A stretch of 64,000 nucleotides of DNA from PFJX01 sp031426815 (GCA_031426815.1 JASJPG010000022.1:62001-126000); one strand, 5' to 3'. Counted from the stretch's first letter, positions 45,730 through 57,363 are shown. Notes: a model not told the origin generated them from the sequence alone. Numbers and translations: made by a program.

Positions 45730-46751
45730 CCGAACTGACGGAACTGAGCAGCCAGGACGGCTACCGCGAACTGCTGGAGCAGATTTCGCAAACCTACACC
45801 CAAGGCCGCGTCCGGGCGGTGCAGGCGGTCAATGCCCAAATCACCGAAACCTACTGGCAGGTCGGGCGGCACATCGTCGAATTCGAACAAGGCGGCAAGA
45901 CCCGGGCCGATTACGGCAAGGCGCTGATTGCCAGCCTGGCGCAAGACCTCGGCCTGCGCCACGGCAAGGGTTTCAGCCGCAGCAATCTGATCCGCATCCG
46001 TCAGTTCTACCTGGCTTACCCAAAAGGTGCGACGCCGTCGCACCTTTTGGGTTGGTCGCATATCGTGGAACTGCTGAAGATCGACGACCCGCTTGAGCGT
46101 GGGTTCTACGAACAGCAATGCGTGCGCGAACGCTGGTCGGTGCGCGAATTGGTGCGACAGAAAGCCAGCGCCCTGTTCCTGCGTCTCGCCGCCAGCAAGG
46201 ACAAAGCCGGCATCCTGCAACTCGCCGCCCAGGGCCAGATCGTCGAAGCGCCCGCCGACCTGCTGCGCGAGCCCTACGTGTTCGAATTCCTGAAAATCCC
46301 CGAGCCTTGGCGGGTCTCGGAAAACCAGCTCGAAACCCTGCTCTGCGACCACCTGCAACAGTTTCTGCTGGAACTCGGCAAAGGTTTCACCTTCGTCGGC
46401 CGGCAATACCGCGTCACCCTCAACAACACCCACTACAAGGTTGATCTGGTTTTCTACCACCGCATCCTGCGTTGCTTCGTGCTCATCGACCTGAAGATCG
46501 ACGAAGTACAACACCACGACATCGGCCAGATGAACCTCTACCTGGGCTATTTCGCCAACGAGGAAAACGTCGAAGGCGACAACCCGCCCATCGGCATCAT
46601 CCTCAGCCGCCACAAGGACGAACTGCTGGTGGAATACGCCACCTACCAGATGAACAGCCAGCTCTTCGTGCAGAAATACCAGCTCTACCTACCCGAGCGC
46701 GAAGAACTGCGGCGGGAGTTGGAGCAGACCTTGCGGGAGGCGGACGCATGA
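45720..46751 (+). CDS. DUF1016 (YhcG-like) PD-(D/E)XK nuclease-family protein
   Basis: This is a 343-residue protein with an N-terminal DUF1016 DNA-binding-like domain (about 15-160; TYWQVGRHIVEFEQGGKTRA, GFSRSNLIRIRQFYLAYP) and a C-terminal PD-(D/E)XK-like nuclease domain (about 190-335; YKVDLVFYHRILRCFVLIDL with Asp and DLK). It lies between hsdM and hsdS and overlaps both, so it is an integral part of this restriction operon. Its exact job there is unknown. A perfect 16-bp inverted repeat within the gene encodes PKGATPSHLLG. Confidence 0.88.
46018..46052. repeat. Perfect 16-bp inverted repeat inside the DUF1016 gene
   Basis: ACCCAAAAGGTGCGAC (46018-46033), GCC, and its exact complement (46037-46052) form a hairpin with a three-base loop. 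It is in frame and translated as PKGATPSHLLG, at a spot where I recall family members having variable sequence. Confidence 0.8.
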
Positions 46752-48103
46752 ACACGGTGGAAGCGCCAGCGGCAGCGACTGAGGGCCGCATGGAAGTGAA
46801 GGAGGCCTGTGCCCGTTATGTGGTCGAGGCTGGGATGCGGGCGCCGAAGGGATACAAGCAGACTGAGGTGGGAGTGATTCCGGAGGATTGGGAGAGCACC
46901 TTGCTCGGCACCATTGCGACTGTTTCATCCGGTGGAACGCCAAGTCGGAAGGTTCCGGAGTATTGGAATGGAGATGTTCATTGGGTTACGACTGCAGAGA
47001 TCGACTTCAATGTTGTCTGGAGTTCAGCCGAATCAATTTCCTCACTTGGTCTCGCTAATTCTGCGGCAAAGCTACTACAGCCGGGAACGATGCTCATGGC
47101 CCTGTATGGCCAGGGCAAGACTAGGGGTAAGGTGGCTGTGCTTGGAATTGAGGCCGCGACAAATCAGGCATGCGCTTCGATCACTGTGACATCCAAGGTA
47201 TCTCAGGTGTACGTTTTCCACCTACTTGCCAGCCGGTATGACGCTATCAGAGGTCTGAGCAATTCAGGTAGCCAAGACAATCTTTCCGGCCAAATCGTCA
47301 AGTCCATCGGAATCCCGCTCCCACCCACCAAAGCCGAACAAGAAGCCATCGCCGAGGTGTTGAACGATGCGGATGCCCTCATTGAATCCCTGGAGCAAAT
47401 CCTCGCCAAGAAGCGCCAGATCAAACAAGGCACCATGCAGGAATTGCTCACTGGCAAGCAGCGCCTGCCGGGGTTCAGCGGAGAGTGGGAAGTGACAAAT
47501 TTTGACAACATCGCTGATCCGACTCAACGGTGGAGTTTCACAGGCGGTCCGTTCGGTTCGAACTTGAAGTCATCTGATTACACCGAGAACGGGGTGAGGA
47601 TTATTCAACTTCAGAACATTGGGGATGGTGAGTTCAAAGATGACTATGAGATTTTCACGTCACCCGAAAAGGCCGATGAACTTCTGAGCTGCAATATCTT
47701 CCCAGGCGAGATCATCCTCTCGAAAATGGGCGATCCGGTGGCGCGAGCATGCATTATCCCGAAAGCTGCCCAGCGCTACTTGATGTGCTCCGACGGTATC
47801 CGACTCGCCGTCGATCCGAAACGATTCAATGTTTATTTCGTATACACATTGATAAACGCCCCAGAATTTAGAACCAAGGCTGCGAATGCAGGCACTGGTT
47901 CCACAAGGAAGCGAATTGGACTATCTGAGCTACGGAATCTGGAGCTTTCGTGCCCACCACTCGCTGAACAAACCGCCATCGCCACCCTCCTCAGCGACAT
48001 GGACGCCGAACTTGCCGCGTTGGAGGTCAAGCTCGCCAAAGCCCGCCAGCTCAAGCAGGGCATGATGCAGGAACTGCTCACCGGGAGGATTCGCCTCATA
48101 TGA
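46748..48103 (+). CDS. hsdS: Type I restriction-modification system, specificity subunit HsdS
   Basis: This is a 451-residue protein with two target-recognition domains. TRD1 (about 35-190) opens with YKQTEVGVIPEDWE; the first conserved helix follows with EQEAIAEVLNDADALIESLE and KKRQIKQGTMQELLTGK. TRD2 (about 250-395) opens with RLPGFSGEWEV and is followed by the matching helix ending KQGMMQELLTGRIRL. The two halves set a bipartite recognition sequence. The ATG overlaps the preceding stop (ATGA). Lower GC and different codon use in the TRDs are normal for HsdS and indicate exchange. Confidence 0.93.
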   Translation: MNTVEAPAAATEGRMEVKEACARYVVEAGMRAPKGYKQTEVGVIPEDWESTLLGTIATVSSGGTPSRKVPEYWNGDVHWVTTAEIDFNVVWSSAESISSLGLANSAAKLLQPGTMLMALYGQGKTRGKVAVLGIEAATNQACASITVTSKVSQVYVFHLLASRYDAIRGLSNSGSQDNLSGQIVKSIGIPLPPTKAEQEAIAEVLNDADALIESLEQILAKKRQIKQGTMQELLTGKQRLPGFSGEWEVTNFDNIADPTQRWSFTGGPFGSNLKSSDYTENGVRIIQLQNIGDGEFKDDYEIFTSPEKADELLSCNIFPGEIILSKMGDPVARACIIPKAAQRYLMCSDGIRLAVDPKRFNVYFVYTLINAPEFRTKAANAGTGSTRKRIGLSELRNLELSCPPLAEQTAIATLLSDMDAELAALEVKLAKARQLKQGMMQELLTGRIRLI

Positions 48104-49554
48104 AAGAAAACCAGCACGTCGAATGGAAGTCGTCCTGGCGGGACGAATATCTGAAATGGATATGCGGCTTCGCCAATGCCGAGGGTGGGGTGCTGGTGAT
48201 CGGTCGCGACGACCGTGGCCGCGTGCTGGGACTGGAAAACGCCGCCCGCTTGCTGGAAGACATCCCCAACAAGGTGCGCGACATCCTGGGCATTCTGGTG
48301 GACGTGAACCTGCGCCAGGAGGCGGGCCTGGATTATCTGGAGATCGTGGTGGAGTCCTACCCCTACCCGGTGAGCTACAAGGGCGAGTACCACTATCGCA
48401 GCGGCAGCACGAAACAGGAACTGAAGGGCGCGGCGCTGGATCGCTTTCTGCTCAGGAAGCAGGGACGGCATTGGGATGGCGTGCCGGTGCCGGGATTCGC
48501 GCTGGCCGATCTGTCGTCGGCGGCACTGGCCGCTTTCCGCAAGCGGGCGGCGCGGAGCGAACGCCTTTCGGCGGAACTGTTGGCAGAGACCGATGCGGTT
48601 CTGCTGGACAAGTTGCGTTTGATGGACGGCGCCTACCTCAAGCGCGCCGCCGTCTTGTTGTTTCACGACGAGCCGGAACGGATTGCGACCGGGGCCTATG
48701 TGAAGATCGGCTTCTTCCGTACCCATTCCGATCTGCTTTACCACGATGAAGTGCATGGCAATCTGTTCAACCAGGTGAACGGTACGCTGGACCTGTTGCT
48801 GACCAAGTACTTGCGCGCGGGGATTTCTTATGAGGGCGTGCAGCGGGTCGAGACCTTCCCGGTGCCCGAGGCGGCCTTGCGGGAAGCGGTGATCAACGCC
48901 ATCGCCCACAAGGACTACGGCAGCGGAGTGCCGATACAGATCAGTGTCTACGGCGACAAGCTGATGATCTGGAATGCCGGCGAATTACCCCACAACTGGA
49001 CCATGGAACGTCTGACCGGCAAACACGCTTCGGTGCCGTTTAATCCGGACGTCGCCAACGCTTTTTTCCGCACGGCCTTTCTGGAATCCTGGGGGCGCGG
49101 CATCGATCTGATCCGCCAAGCCAGCCTGACTCATGGCGCACCGGAACCCCGCCTGGAATGGGATAACGGCTTATGGGTGGTGTTTCCGTTCGCGCCCGGC
49201 TGGACGGAGGTGAGCATTACCCAACCAGTCACCCAAACAGTCACCCAACCGGTGGAAGTGCCGCAGCCAGAGTCGCAGCCAGAGTCACGGCCAGAGTCAC
49301 GGCCAGAGTCACTTGAGGCAAAGGTGATGACATTGCTGGTGAGCGGGCCGCTTTCAAAGGCGGAGTTGGCTACCGGACTGGGGCACAAGGAAATTTCCGG
49401 CCAGCTAAACAAGATCATCCGTTTGCTCATGGCGGAGCTGAACGTCGAGCAAACCATTGCCGACAAACCCAACAGCCGACTGCAGAAATACCGTCTCACC
49501 GCCAAGGGCGCGACCATCCTGGCCGCTTTACGGAAAGGGAAAGCCACCCCATGA
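48100..49554 (+). CDS. AlbA_2/Schlafen-like ATP-binding protein with C-terminal winged helix
   Basis: This is a 484-residue protein with an N-terminal AlbA_2 (Schlafen-like) domain (about 1-125; VEWKSSWRDEYLKWICGFAN, EGGVLVIGRDDRGRVLGLEN), a GHKL-like ATPase segment (about 260-375; EAVINAIAHKDYGSG, LMIWNAGELP) and a winged-helix-like C-terminus (about 410-480). Between the last two lies a QPES/RPES repeat. Proteins of this kind (COG2865) often accompany type I systems; the role is not defined. It overlaps the stop of hsdS and its own stop overlaps hsdR. Confidence 0.88.
   Translation: MKENQHVEWKSSWRDEYLKWICGFANAEGGVLVIGRDDRGRVLGLENAARLLEDIPNKVRDILGILVDVNLRQEAGLDYLEIVVESYPYPVSYKGEYHYRSGSTKQELKGAALDRFLLRKQGRHWDGVPVPGFALADLSSAALAAFRKRAARSERLSAELLAETDAVLLDKLRLMDGAYLKRAAVLLFHDEPERIATGAYVKIGFFRTHSDLLYHDEVHGNLFNQVNGTLDLLLTKYLRAGISYEGVQRVETFPVPEAALREAVINAIAHKDYGSGVPIQISVYGDKLMIWNAGELPHNWTMERLTGKHASVPFNPDVANAFFRTAFLESWGRGIDLIRQASLTHGAPEPRLEWDNGLWVVFPFAPGWTEVSITQPVTQTVTQPVEVPQPESQPESRPESRPESLEAKVMTLLVSGPLSKAELATGLGHKEISGQLNKIIRLLMAELNVEQTIADKPNSRLQKYRLTAKGATILAALRKGKATP
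49264..49311 (+). repeat. Four 12-bp tandem repeats inside the AlbA_2 gene
   Basis: Units of the form CRGCCAGAGTCR are repeated four times and encode QPES-QPES-RPES-RPES. Since the unit is 12 bases, changes in copy number would keep the frame and only alter linker length. Confidence 0.85.
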
Positions 49555-52500
49555 ACCCCATCGGCCAACCCGAACGCGCCACGCAGAACCGTGTAATCGC
49601 GCTGTTCCGCGATGAGCTGCATTACCGCTATCTTGGCGACTGGGGCGACCGGGCCGGCAACAGCAACATCGAAGCGGAGCTGCTCACCGCGTATCTGACC
49701 AAGTGCGCTTACACCCCGGCGCAGATCGGCAAGGCGCTCGATGCGCTGCGGCGGGAAGCGGATAACCACAGCCGCAACCTGTACGGCAACAACCAGGCGG
49801 TTTACGCGCTGCTGCGTTACGGTGTGCCGGTGAAAATCGAGGCCGGCAAGGTGACGGAAACCGTGCATCTGATCAATTGGCTGGAGCCGGCGGAAAACGA
49901 TTTCGCCATCGCCGAGGAAGTCACTTTGCGCGGCAACCACGAACGTCGGCCGGATCTGGTGCTGTATGTCAACGGCATCGCCATCGGGGTGCTGGAGTTG
50001 AAGAATAGCCGCGTGTCCATCGGCGAGGGCATCCGGCAGAACCTGTCGAATCAGCAGCCCGAGTTCAACGCCGGCTTCTTCAGCACGGTGCAGTTCGTCT
50101 TTGCCGGCAACGATTCCGAAGGGCTGCAATACGGCAGCATCGGGACGCCGGAGAAGTATTTCCTCAAGTGGAAGGAGGACGAACAGGACAACAGCCGTTT
50201 CAAACTGGACAAGTACCTGCTCAAGCTGTGCGCCAAGGACCGCTTGATCGAGTTGATGCACGACTTTGTGCTGTTCGACAGCGGCGTGAAGAAGCTGCCG
50301 CGCGTGCACCAGTATTTCGGCATCAAGGCCGCGCAACGGCATGTCCGTGAACGCAAGGGCGGCATCATCTGGCACACCCAGGGCAGCGGCAAGAGCATCG
50401 TCATGGTGCTGCTGGCGAAGTGGATACTGGAGAACAACCCGAATGCCCGCGTGGCCCTGATTACCGACCGCGACGAGTTGGACAAACAGATCGAGCGGGT
50501 TTTCACCGAAGCGGGCGAGACGCTCAAGCGCACCGGTAGCGGTCGTGAACTGATGCGCCAGCTGGCCCAGCCCAAGCCACGCTTGTTGTGCTCGCTGGTG
50601 CACAAGTTCGGCCGCCGGGATGTGGATGATTTCGATGCCTTCATCAAGGAGTTGGAAGCTCAGCCCAGCCAGACGGTGGGCGAGTTGTTCGTCTTCGTCG
50701 ACGAATGCCACCGCAGCCAGACCGGCAAGCTGCACCGGGTGATGAAGGCGATGCTGCCGAATGCGGTGTTCATCGGCTTTACCGGTACGCCGCTGCTGAA
50801 GCAGGACAAGGCGACCAGCCTGGAGGTCTTCGGCGGCTACATCCACACCTACAAGTTCGCCGAGGCGGTGGAAGACAAGGTGGTGCTCGACCTGATCTAT
50901 GAGGCGCGCGACATCGACCAGCGGCTGGGCGCCGAAGACCGGATCGACCAGTGGTTCGAGGCCAAGACCCGCGCGCTGAATGACTGGCAGAAGGACGAAT
51001 TGAAGAAGCAATGGGGCACGCTGCAAATCGTGCTCAGTTCACGCTCGCGCATGGATCGCGTGGTGGCGGACATCGTCTTCGATTTCAGCGTGAAGCCGCG
51101 TCTGTCCAGCGCGCGCGGCAACGCCATCCTGGTGGCGTCCAGCATCTACGAGGCGTGCAAATACTTCACCCTGTTCCAGAAGACGCCGTTCAAGAACAAG
51201 TGCGCGGTGGTGACTTCGTACAACCCGCAGGCGCAGGACGTGACCAAGGAGGAGATCGGTGCGAACTCCGAGACGGATAAACAGTTCGTCTACAACACCT
51301 ATACCGAACTGCTCGAAAAGGTCGAAGCCAAGCCGGGCATGACCCGGACGGAAACCTACGAGGAATGGGCGAAGGCGTTGTTCATCAAGGAGCCGGCCAA
51401 CATGAAGTTGCTGGTGGTGGTGGACAAGCTGCTGACCGGTTTCGACGCGCCGCCCTGCACCTATCTCTACATCGACAAATCCATGCAGGACCACGGGCTG
51501 TTCCAGGCCATCTGCCGCACCAATCGGCTGGATGGCGAGGACAAAGAGTTCGGTTACATCGTCGATTACAAGGATCTGTTCAAGAAGGTGGAAAACGCCA
51601 TCGCGGTCTACACCGCCGAACTCGATCACAGCGCGGGCGGGGCCGACCCCGAAGTGTTGTTGCAGGACCGTTTGAAGAAGGGCAGGGAACGCCTCGATAG
51701 CGCGCTGGAAGCGCTGGCCCTGCTGTGCGAGCCGGTGGAACCGCCCAAAGGAGAGCTGGAACACATCCACTACTTCTGCGGCAACACCGAGCTGGCAACC
51801 GACTTGCAGGCGCGCGAACCGCAACGCGCCGCGCTCTACAAAGGCACTGTGGCGCTGCTGCGCGCCTACGCCAACATCGCTGATGAACTGGAGTCCGCCG
51901 GCTACAGCAGCGCCGACATCGAGCGCATCAAGCGGCAGCTCGACCATTTCTTGAATGTGCGCGAGATCATCCGCAAGGCCAGCGGTGAGAGCCTGGACCT
52001 GAAAGCCTATGAAGCCGACATGCGGCATCTGATCGACACGTATATCGAAGCCGACGCGCCGCGAACGATTTCACCTTTCGAAGGCATCGGCCTGCTCGAA
52101 CTGATCGTGAAGACCGGCATCGCCGAGGCTATCGCCACGCAGTTGGGCAAGTTGAAGGGCAACCAGAATGCCGTCGCCGAGACCATCGAGAACAACGTCC
52201 GCAGCAAGATCATCAAGGAACACCTGAACGACCCGGCGTACTTCGAAAAGATGTCGGCATTGCTGGAAGAAATCATCGCGGCACGCAAGGCGAAGGCGAT
52301 TGAGTATGAGGAATACCTGAAGCGCATCGCCGAACTGGCCCACCGGGTGGAAGCCGGGCATGCGATCGACACGCCAGAGGCGTTGAAGAAGAGCCCGGCA
52401 TTGCGGGCCCTGTACAACAATATCAAGCCGGGCGGGCCGCATTTCGTCGGTGCGGCGGAAGCACGCGGCGACAGCGGGATGGATGCCGATCCGGTGCTTG

Positions 52501-52670
52501 CGCTGGCGCTGAGAATTGACGAAACGGTACGGATGAACAAGCCGGACGACTGGCGTGGGCATCAAGCGCGTGAGAACGTCATCAAGGCCGCGCTGTTGCC
52601 GTTGCTGGGCAACGACGTGGCCGAGGTCGAGCGTGTTTTTCTAATCATCAAGGCGCAGACCGAATACTGA
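49551..52670 (+). CDS. hsdR: Type I restriction-modification system, endonuclease subunit HsdR
   Basis: This is a 1039-residue motor-nuclease. The nuclease motif PD..ExK is visible in RRPDLVLYVNG and IAIGVLELKNSR (about residues 140-162). The superfamily 2 helicase motor follows with Walker A IIWHTQGSGKSIVMVLL (about 275-290), DECH box FVFVDECHRSQ, GFTGTPLL, and motif VI region FQAICRTNRL. A helical C-terminal domain binds HsdM. It cleaves unmodified DNA after ATP-driven translocation. Start and stop overlap the neighbouring genes by a few bases. Confidence 0.95.
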   Translation: MNPIGQPERATQNRVIALFRDELHYRYLGDWGDRAGNSNIEAELLTAYLTKCAYTPAQIGKALDALRREADNHSRNLYGNNQAVYALLRYGVPVKIEAGKVTETVHLINWLEPAENDFAIAEEVTLRGNHERRPDLVLYVNGIAIGVLELKNSRVSIGEGIRQNLSNQQPEFNAGFFSTVQFVFAGNDSEGLQYGSIGTPEKYFLKWKEDEQDNSRFKLDKYLLKLCAKDRLIELMHDFVLFDSGVKKLPRVHQYFGIKAAQRHVRERKGGIIWHTQGSGKSIVMVLLAKWILENNPNARVALITDRDELDKQIERVFTEAGETLKRTGSGRELMRQLAQPKPRLLCSLVHKFGRRDVDDFDAFIKELEAQPSQTVGELFVFVDECHRSQTGKLHRVMKAMLPNAVFIGFTGTPLLKQDKATSLEVFGGYIHTYKFAEAVEDKVVLDLIYEARDIDQRLGAEDRIDQWFEAKTRALNDWQKDELKKQWGTLQIVLSSRSRMDRVVADIVFDFSVKPRLSSARGNAILVASSIYEACKYFTLFQKTPFKNKCAVVTSYNPQAQDVTKEEIGANSETDKQFVYNTYTELLEKVEAKPGMTRTETYEEWAKALFIKEPANMKLLVVVDKLLTGFDAPPCTYLYIDKSMQDHGLFQAICRTNRLDGEDKEFGYIVDYKDLFKKVENAIAVYTAELDHSAGGADPEVLLQDRLKKGRERLDSALEALALLCEPVEPPKGELEHIHYFCGNTELATDLQAREPQRAALYKGTVALLRAYANIADELESAGYSSADIERIKRQLDHFLNVREIIRKASGESLDLKAYEADMRHLIDTYIEADAPRTISPFEGIGLLELIVKTGIAEAIATQLGKLKGNQNAVAETIENNVRSKIIKEHLNDPAYFEKMSALLEEIIAARKAKAIEYEEYLKRIAELAHRVEAGHAIDTPEALKKSPALRALYNNIKPGGPHFVGAAEARGDSGMDADPVLALALRIDETVRMNKPDDWRGHQARENVIKAALLPLLGNDVAEVERVFLIIKAQTEY

Positions 52671-53386
52671 TGAGCACCCGGATCGACCTGGGCGAAATCG
52701 CGGTGGACGTGGTGTTCAAGGACATCAAGAACGTCCATCTGGGCGTCTATCCCCCGACCGGCAGGGTGCGAATTTCGGCCCCGACGCGGATGAGCCTGGA
52801 CAACATCCGCGTCTTCGCCATTTCCAAGCTCGCCTGGATCAAGCAGCAACAGAAGAAGCTGCGGGAACAGGTGCGCGAGACACCGCGCGAGTATCTCGAC
52901 CGGGAAAGCCATTACGTCTGGGGCAAACGCTATCTGCTCAAGGTGGTTGAGGCCGACGCCGTGCCGGGAGTGGAACTCAAGCACAGCCGGATGCTGCTGC
53001 GTGTGCGTCCGGGAACCGATGAAGCGAAGATGCAGGCCATCGTCGACCAGTGGTATCGGGAGCAGATCAAGCTGGAGGTTGCTTCGCTGATCGCTCAGTG
53101 GTCGGTGTTGATGGGTGTCACAGTGGAGCGGTTTTTCGTGCAAAGAATGAAAACGAAGTGGGGCAGTTGCAACCCGGGCAAGCGCCACATTCGTCTCAAC
53201 ACCGATTTGGCCAAGAAACCACGCGAATGTCTCGAATACATCGTCGTGCATGAATTGGCCCATCTGCTGGAGCCGACGCACAATTCGCGCTTCATCGCGC
53301 TGATGGACCGGTTCATGCCAGGTTGGCTTGTGCGCCGCGATCAGCTCAATCAGTTACCGGTGAGTCATGAGGATTGGAGGTATTGA
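52670..53386 (+). CDS. YgjP-like (DUF45/WLM) metallopeptidase, restriction-operon partner
   Basis: This is a 238-residue protein with the zinc motif HELAHLLEPTHN and the preceding WGSCNPGKRHIRLNTDLA, typical of the YgjP/DUF45 metallopeptidases. Its start shares one base with the hsdR stop. Members of this family are frequently encoded right after hsdR; the substrate is not known, and regulation or turnover of HsdR is only a hypothesis. It is the last gene of the operon. Confidence 0.9.
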   Translation: MSTRIDLGEIAVDVVFKDIKNVHLGVYPPTGRVRISAPTRMSLDNIRVFAISKLAWIKQQQKKLREQVRETPREYLDRESHYVWGKRYLLKVVEADAVPGVELKHSRMLLRVRPGTDEAKMQAIVDQWYREQIKLEVASLIAQWSVLMGVTVERFFVQRMKTKWGSCNPGKRHIRLNTDLAKKPRECLEYIVVHELAHLLEPTHNSRFIALMDRFMPGWLVRRDQLNQLPVSHEDWRY

Positions 53387-53465
53387 GATGTCTTTCTTCA
53401 GTTGCCATACCTCCCGCGCCGCCGATATGGTTGTTTTGTAGGCGGCTTTGGGCTAGTTTCCGGCC

Positions 53466-53556
53466 CCACGTTAGGGGTGCCCAAACCAGGCGATCTGGAG
53501 GGCTGAGAACACACCCTTGGAACCTGATCCGGGTCATTCCGGCGTAGGGAAGCGTC
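53466..53556 (+). ncRNA. TPP riboswitch (THI element)
   Basis: The conserved thiamine pyrophosphate aptamer blocks are present: AGGGGTGC (from 53473), GGGCTGAGA (about 53510), ACCCTTGGAACCTGATCCGG and TCATTCCGGCGTAGGGAAGC. Outer strands ACG/CGT close P1. It precedes thiC, the most common target, and should lower expression when TPP is abundant. Confidence 0.96.
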
Positions 53557-53586
53557 AAGTTCATGCTTGAGCGCCCTGCGTTTTTT
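53551..53586 (+). terminator. Candidate TPP-controlled terminator before thiC
   Basis: GCGTCAAG and CTTGAGCGC form an imperfect stem with TTCATG loop, followed after CCTGCG by six T. Its 5' strand overlaps the end of the aptamer P1, as expected for a transcription-terminating TPP switch. A translational mechanism is not excluded. Confidence 0.55.
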
Positions 53587-53602
53587 CTTGTTGGAGCCGC
53601 TC

Positions 53603-55546
<1,944 letters not shown>

Positions 55547-55593
55547 CTGTCGTCGCACGCTATTGCCGGAAACAATCAGGCCCGACGCCCATA

Positions 55594-55619
55594 GTAGGTG
55601 CGAATGAATTCGCACCTAC
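55594..55619. repeat. Small palindrome (GTAGGTGCGAAT family), copy 1
   Basis: GTAGGTGCGAAT, GA, ATTCGCACCTAC is a perfect palindrome between thiC and the convergent SprA-related gene. A related copy occurs at 57848-57902. Confidence 0.8.
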
Positions 55620-55655
55620 GCTCACGCAACCCGTTGACCATTCCTGCAGGCCAAC

Positions 55656-56207
55656 TCAGGCGTATTGATCGATCCGGCCCGGGTTCGGCAGAACGTCTTC
55701 CTGCGCGGCGTAGGCCGACAGGCCGCGAGCTTGCGCTCTGACAGAGGCACCGGGACTTGAAGCAGCGCTATCGCCGGAAGCGTCAGCCTGTTCCGCCTGT
55801 TTCATCCGGCTCAGTTCCGCCCGCGCCTGGCTTTCCATCTGAGCGGCGGCTGCGGCGACGGAGCGATCCTGCGACGACGGATCGATCGGCGCCAGGGCGG
55901 CGGCCTGGACCTGGCGGGCGCGAGCGATGGTCGATTCCGGCGTCTGGCCGGAAGAAAGACTGATCGAGACTTCGCCGGCCACCGCATATTGGCGGCCATC
56001 CGGTCCGCGCACGAATTGAAAGCTGGCCCCGCCAGCCAGACCGCCGCCGGCTGCCATGTGCGCTTGTTCGTGGGCACGCACTTTGCGGTCGATGGCTTTC
56101 AGGCGATTCACTTCCTGCTGCTGTTCCGGCGTCAACTCGCTCGCACCACTCCCGGCCCGCTGATAAACGGGCAGTGGTGTCGTTCCGCCGACGCTACCGA
56201 TAGCCAT
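55656..56207 (-). CDS. SprA-related family protein (putative metalloprotease)
   Basis: This is a 183-residue protein of the SprA-related family. It has the motif VRAHEQAHMAAGGG, an HExxH-like zinc site, followed by GPDGRQYAVAGEVSISLSSG and a helical Ala/Gln-rich region. A GGAGTG ribosome site precedes the ATG. The biochemical role of the family is not well defined. It is convergent with thiC and divergent from the exported repeat protein gene. Confidence 0.85.
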   Translation of the reverse strand: MAIGSVGGTTPLPVYQRAGSGASELTPEQQQEVNRLKAIDRKVRAHEQAHMAAGGGLAGGASFQFVRGPDGRQYAVAGEVSISLSSGQTPESTIARARQVQAAALAPIDPSSQDRSVAAAAAQMESQARAELSRMKQAEQADASGDSAASSPGASVRAQARGLSAYAAQEDVLPNPGRIDQYA

Positions 56208-56414
56208 GCAAACACTCCTTCCGCTCCATTAGGCCAGTATAGAAAGTACCGAAGCGAAGCCCAACGCCGCGCTGGGCCGCCAGACCCAGGGAAACGGCCA
56301 AACAATGCTTCGAGGCATAAAGAAATTGCCAATTGTCCAGCCTCCCCCCATTTCTTAAGCTTCATTTCTCATTCGCAGCCCGGCAACAGGCATCAATCAC
56401 GGATGGAGGAAGAC

Positions 56415-57206
56415 ATGAAAAAAACTATATGCATCATCTCTACGGCGCTATGGACCGCGACTTCGGCAGTTGCCGCGGTCCAGCCTGAACAGGCGCCAGT
56501 CGCCAACAAAACGCCGGGGTGGCAACCCGCCCCGGCGAATGTCACTGAATGGGCAGACCGCTGTACCGACTCCACAGTCAATGGCTGGGGTTTCAAGGAT
56601 CCGAAGAACTTCGTCAGGTTGATGGAAACGTTCAGCGACCCGGCCATCTTTCTCGAATTCGCGCGACGCATGGAAGACCCCGAGTCCTATGCCAGGATCG
56701 CCAGCCAGATGCTCGATCCGGCTACGGCAAAGAACTACCTGGAGTGGACCGACCCCGCCATCTTCGCGAAGTGGACGCTGGCCCTGGGCGATCCGAATTT
56801 CTACACAGCCACGCTGCGGCCGCTGGCGGATCCGTCCACCTACCTGCGCTGGCTGGCCCTGCCAGTCGATCAGCGCACCTGGTCGGTGGCACTGAACATG
56901 CTGAATCCGGCGATGTGGCTGAAGTGGTCTACCGCGCCGGTCAACCCTAAAGTGCTGGAGCCGTTCGTCAAGGCGGCGGATGTGAACAACACGCTCAGGT
57001 GGCTGCAGACGGCCGGCGACCCGGCCAACTACAAGACCTGGAACGGCGTGTACGTGCCGCAAAACGGTCAAGTCGGCGTCATTCCATCCGCCATGCCAGG
57101 CAACCTGAACGCCCCCGCCCCCGCCCCCGCCCGACTCGACACCTCGACGGCACCAGCGCAGGTGCAGGCAGTGAAATTCGTGAACGGAACGGCAAGCAGA
57201 CCCTAG
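56415..57206 (+). CDS. Exported protein with DP...Y..W repeats, unknown function
   Basis: This is a 263-residue secreted or periplasmic protein. Start at MKKTICIISTALWT behind GGAGGA; the signal peptide ends near AVAA (about residue 22). Residues about 55-215 consist of degenerate repeats of roughly 20 residues around Asp-Pro and Trp/Tyr: FSDPAIFLEFARRMEDP, MLDPATAKNYLEWTDP, IFAKWTLALGDPNFY, LADPSTYLRWLALP, MLNPAMWLKWSTAP, AGDPANYKTWNG. The C-terminal tail is Pro/Ala-rich. I do not recognise a family; the repeats suggest an elongated helical solenoid or binding surface. Confidence 0.75.
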   Translation: MKKTICIISTALWTATSAVAAVQPEQAPVANKTPGWQPAPANVTEWADRCTDSTVNGWGFKDPKNFVRLMETFSDPAIFLEFARRMEDPESYARIASQMLDPATAKNYLEWTDPAIFAKWTLALGDPNFYTATLRPLADPSTYLRWLALPVDQRTWSVALNMLNPAMWLKWSTAPVNPKVLEPFVKAADVNNTLRWLQTAGDPANYKTWNGVYVPQNGQVGVIPSAMPGNLNAPAPAPARLDTSTAPAQVQAVKFVNGTASRP

Positions 57207-57363
57207 GGAGGCGGGAAGAATTCGCCATCCCCGCGAAGGCAGGGATCCAGGTTATTGATTCAACTGGGTTGCCGCCTGCGCGGAAACGACGAACCCGAAA
57301 AATCAGCAATTCCCTGGCAGCCTCTTGAGCGGAAAAAATCCAAAACCGTTTGCAAAGGATGCA

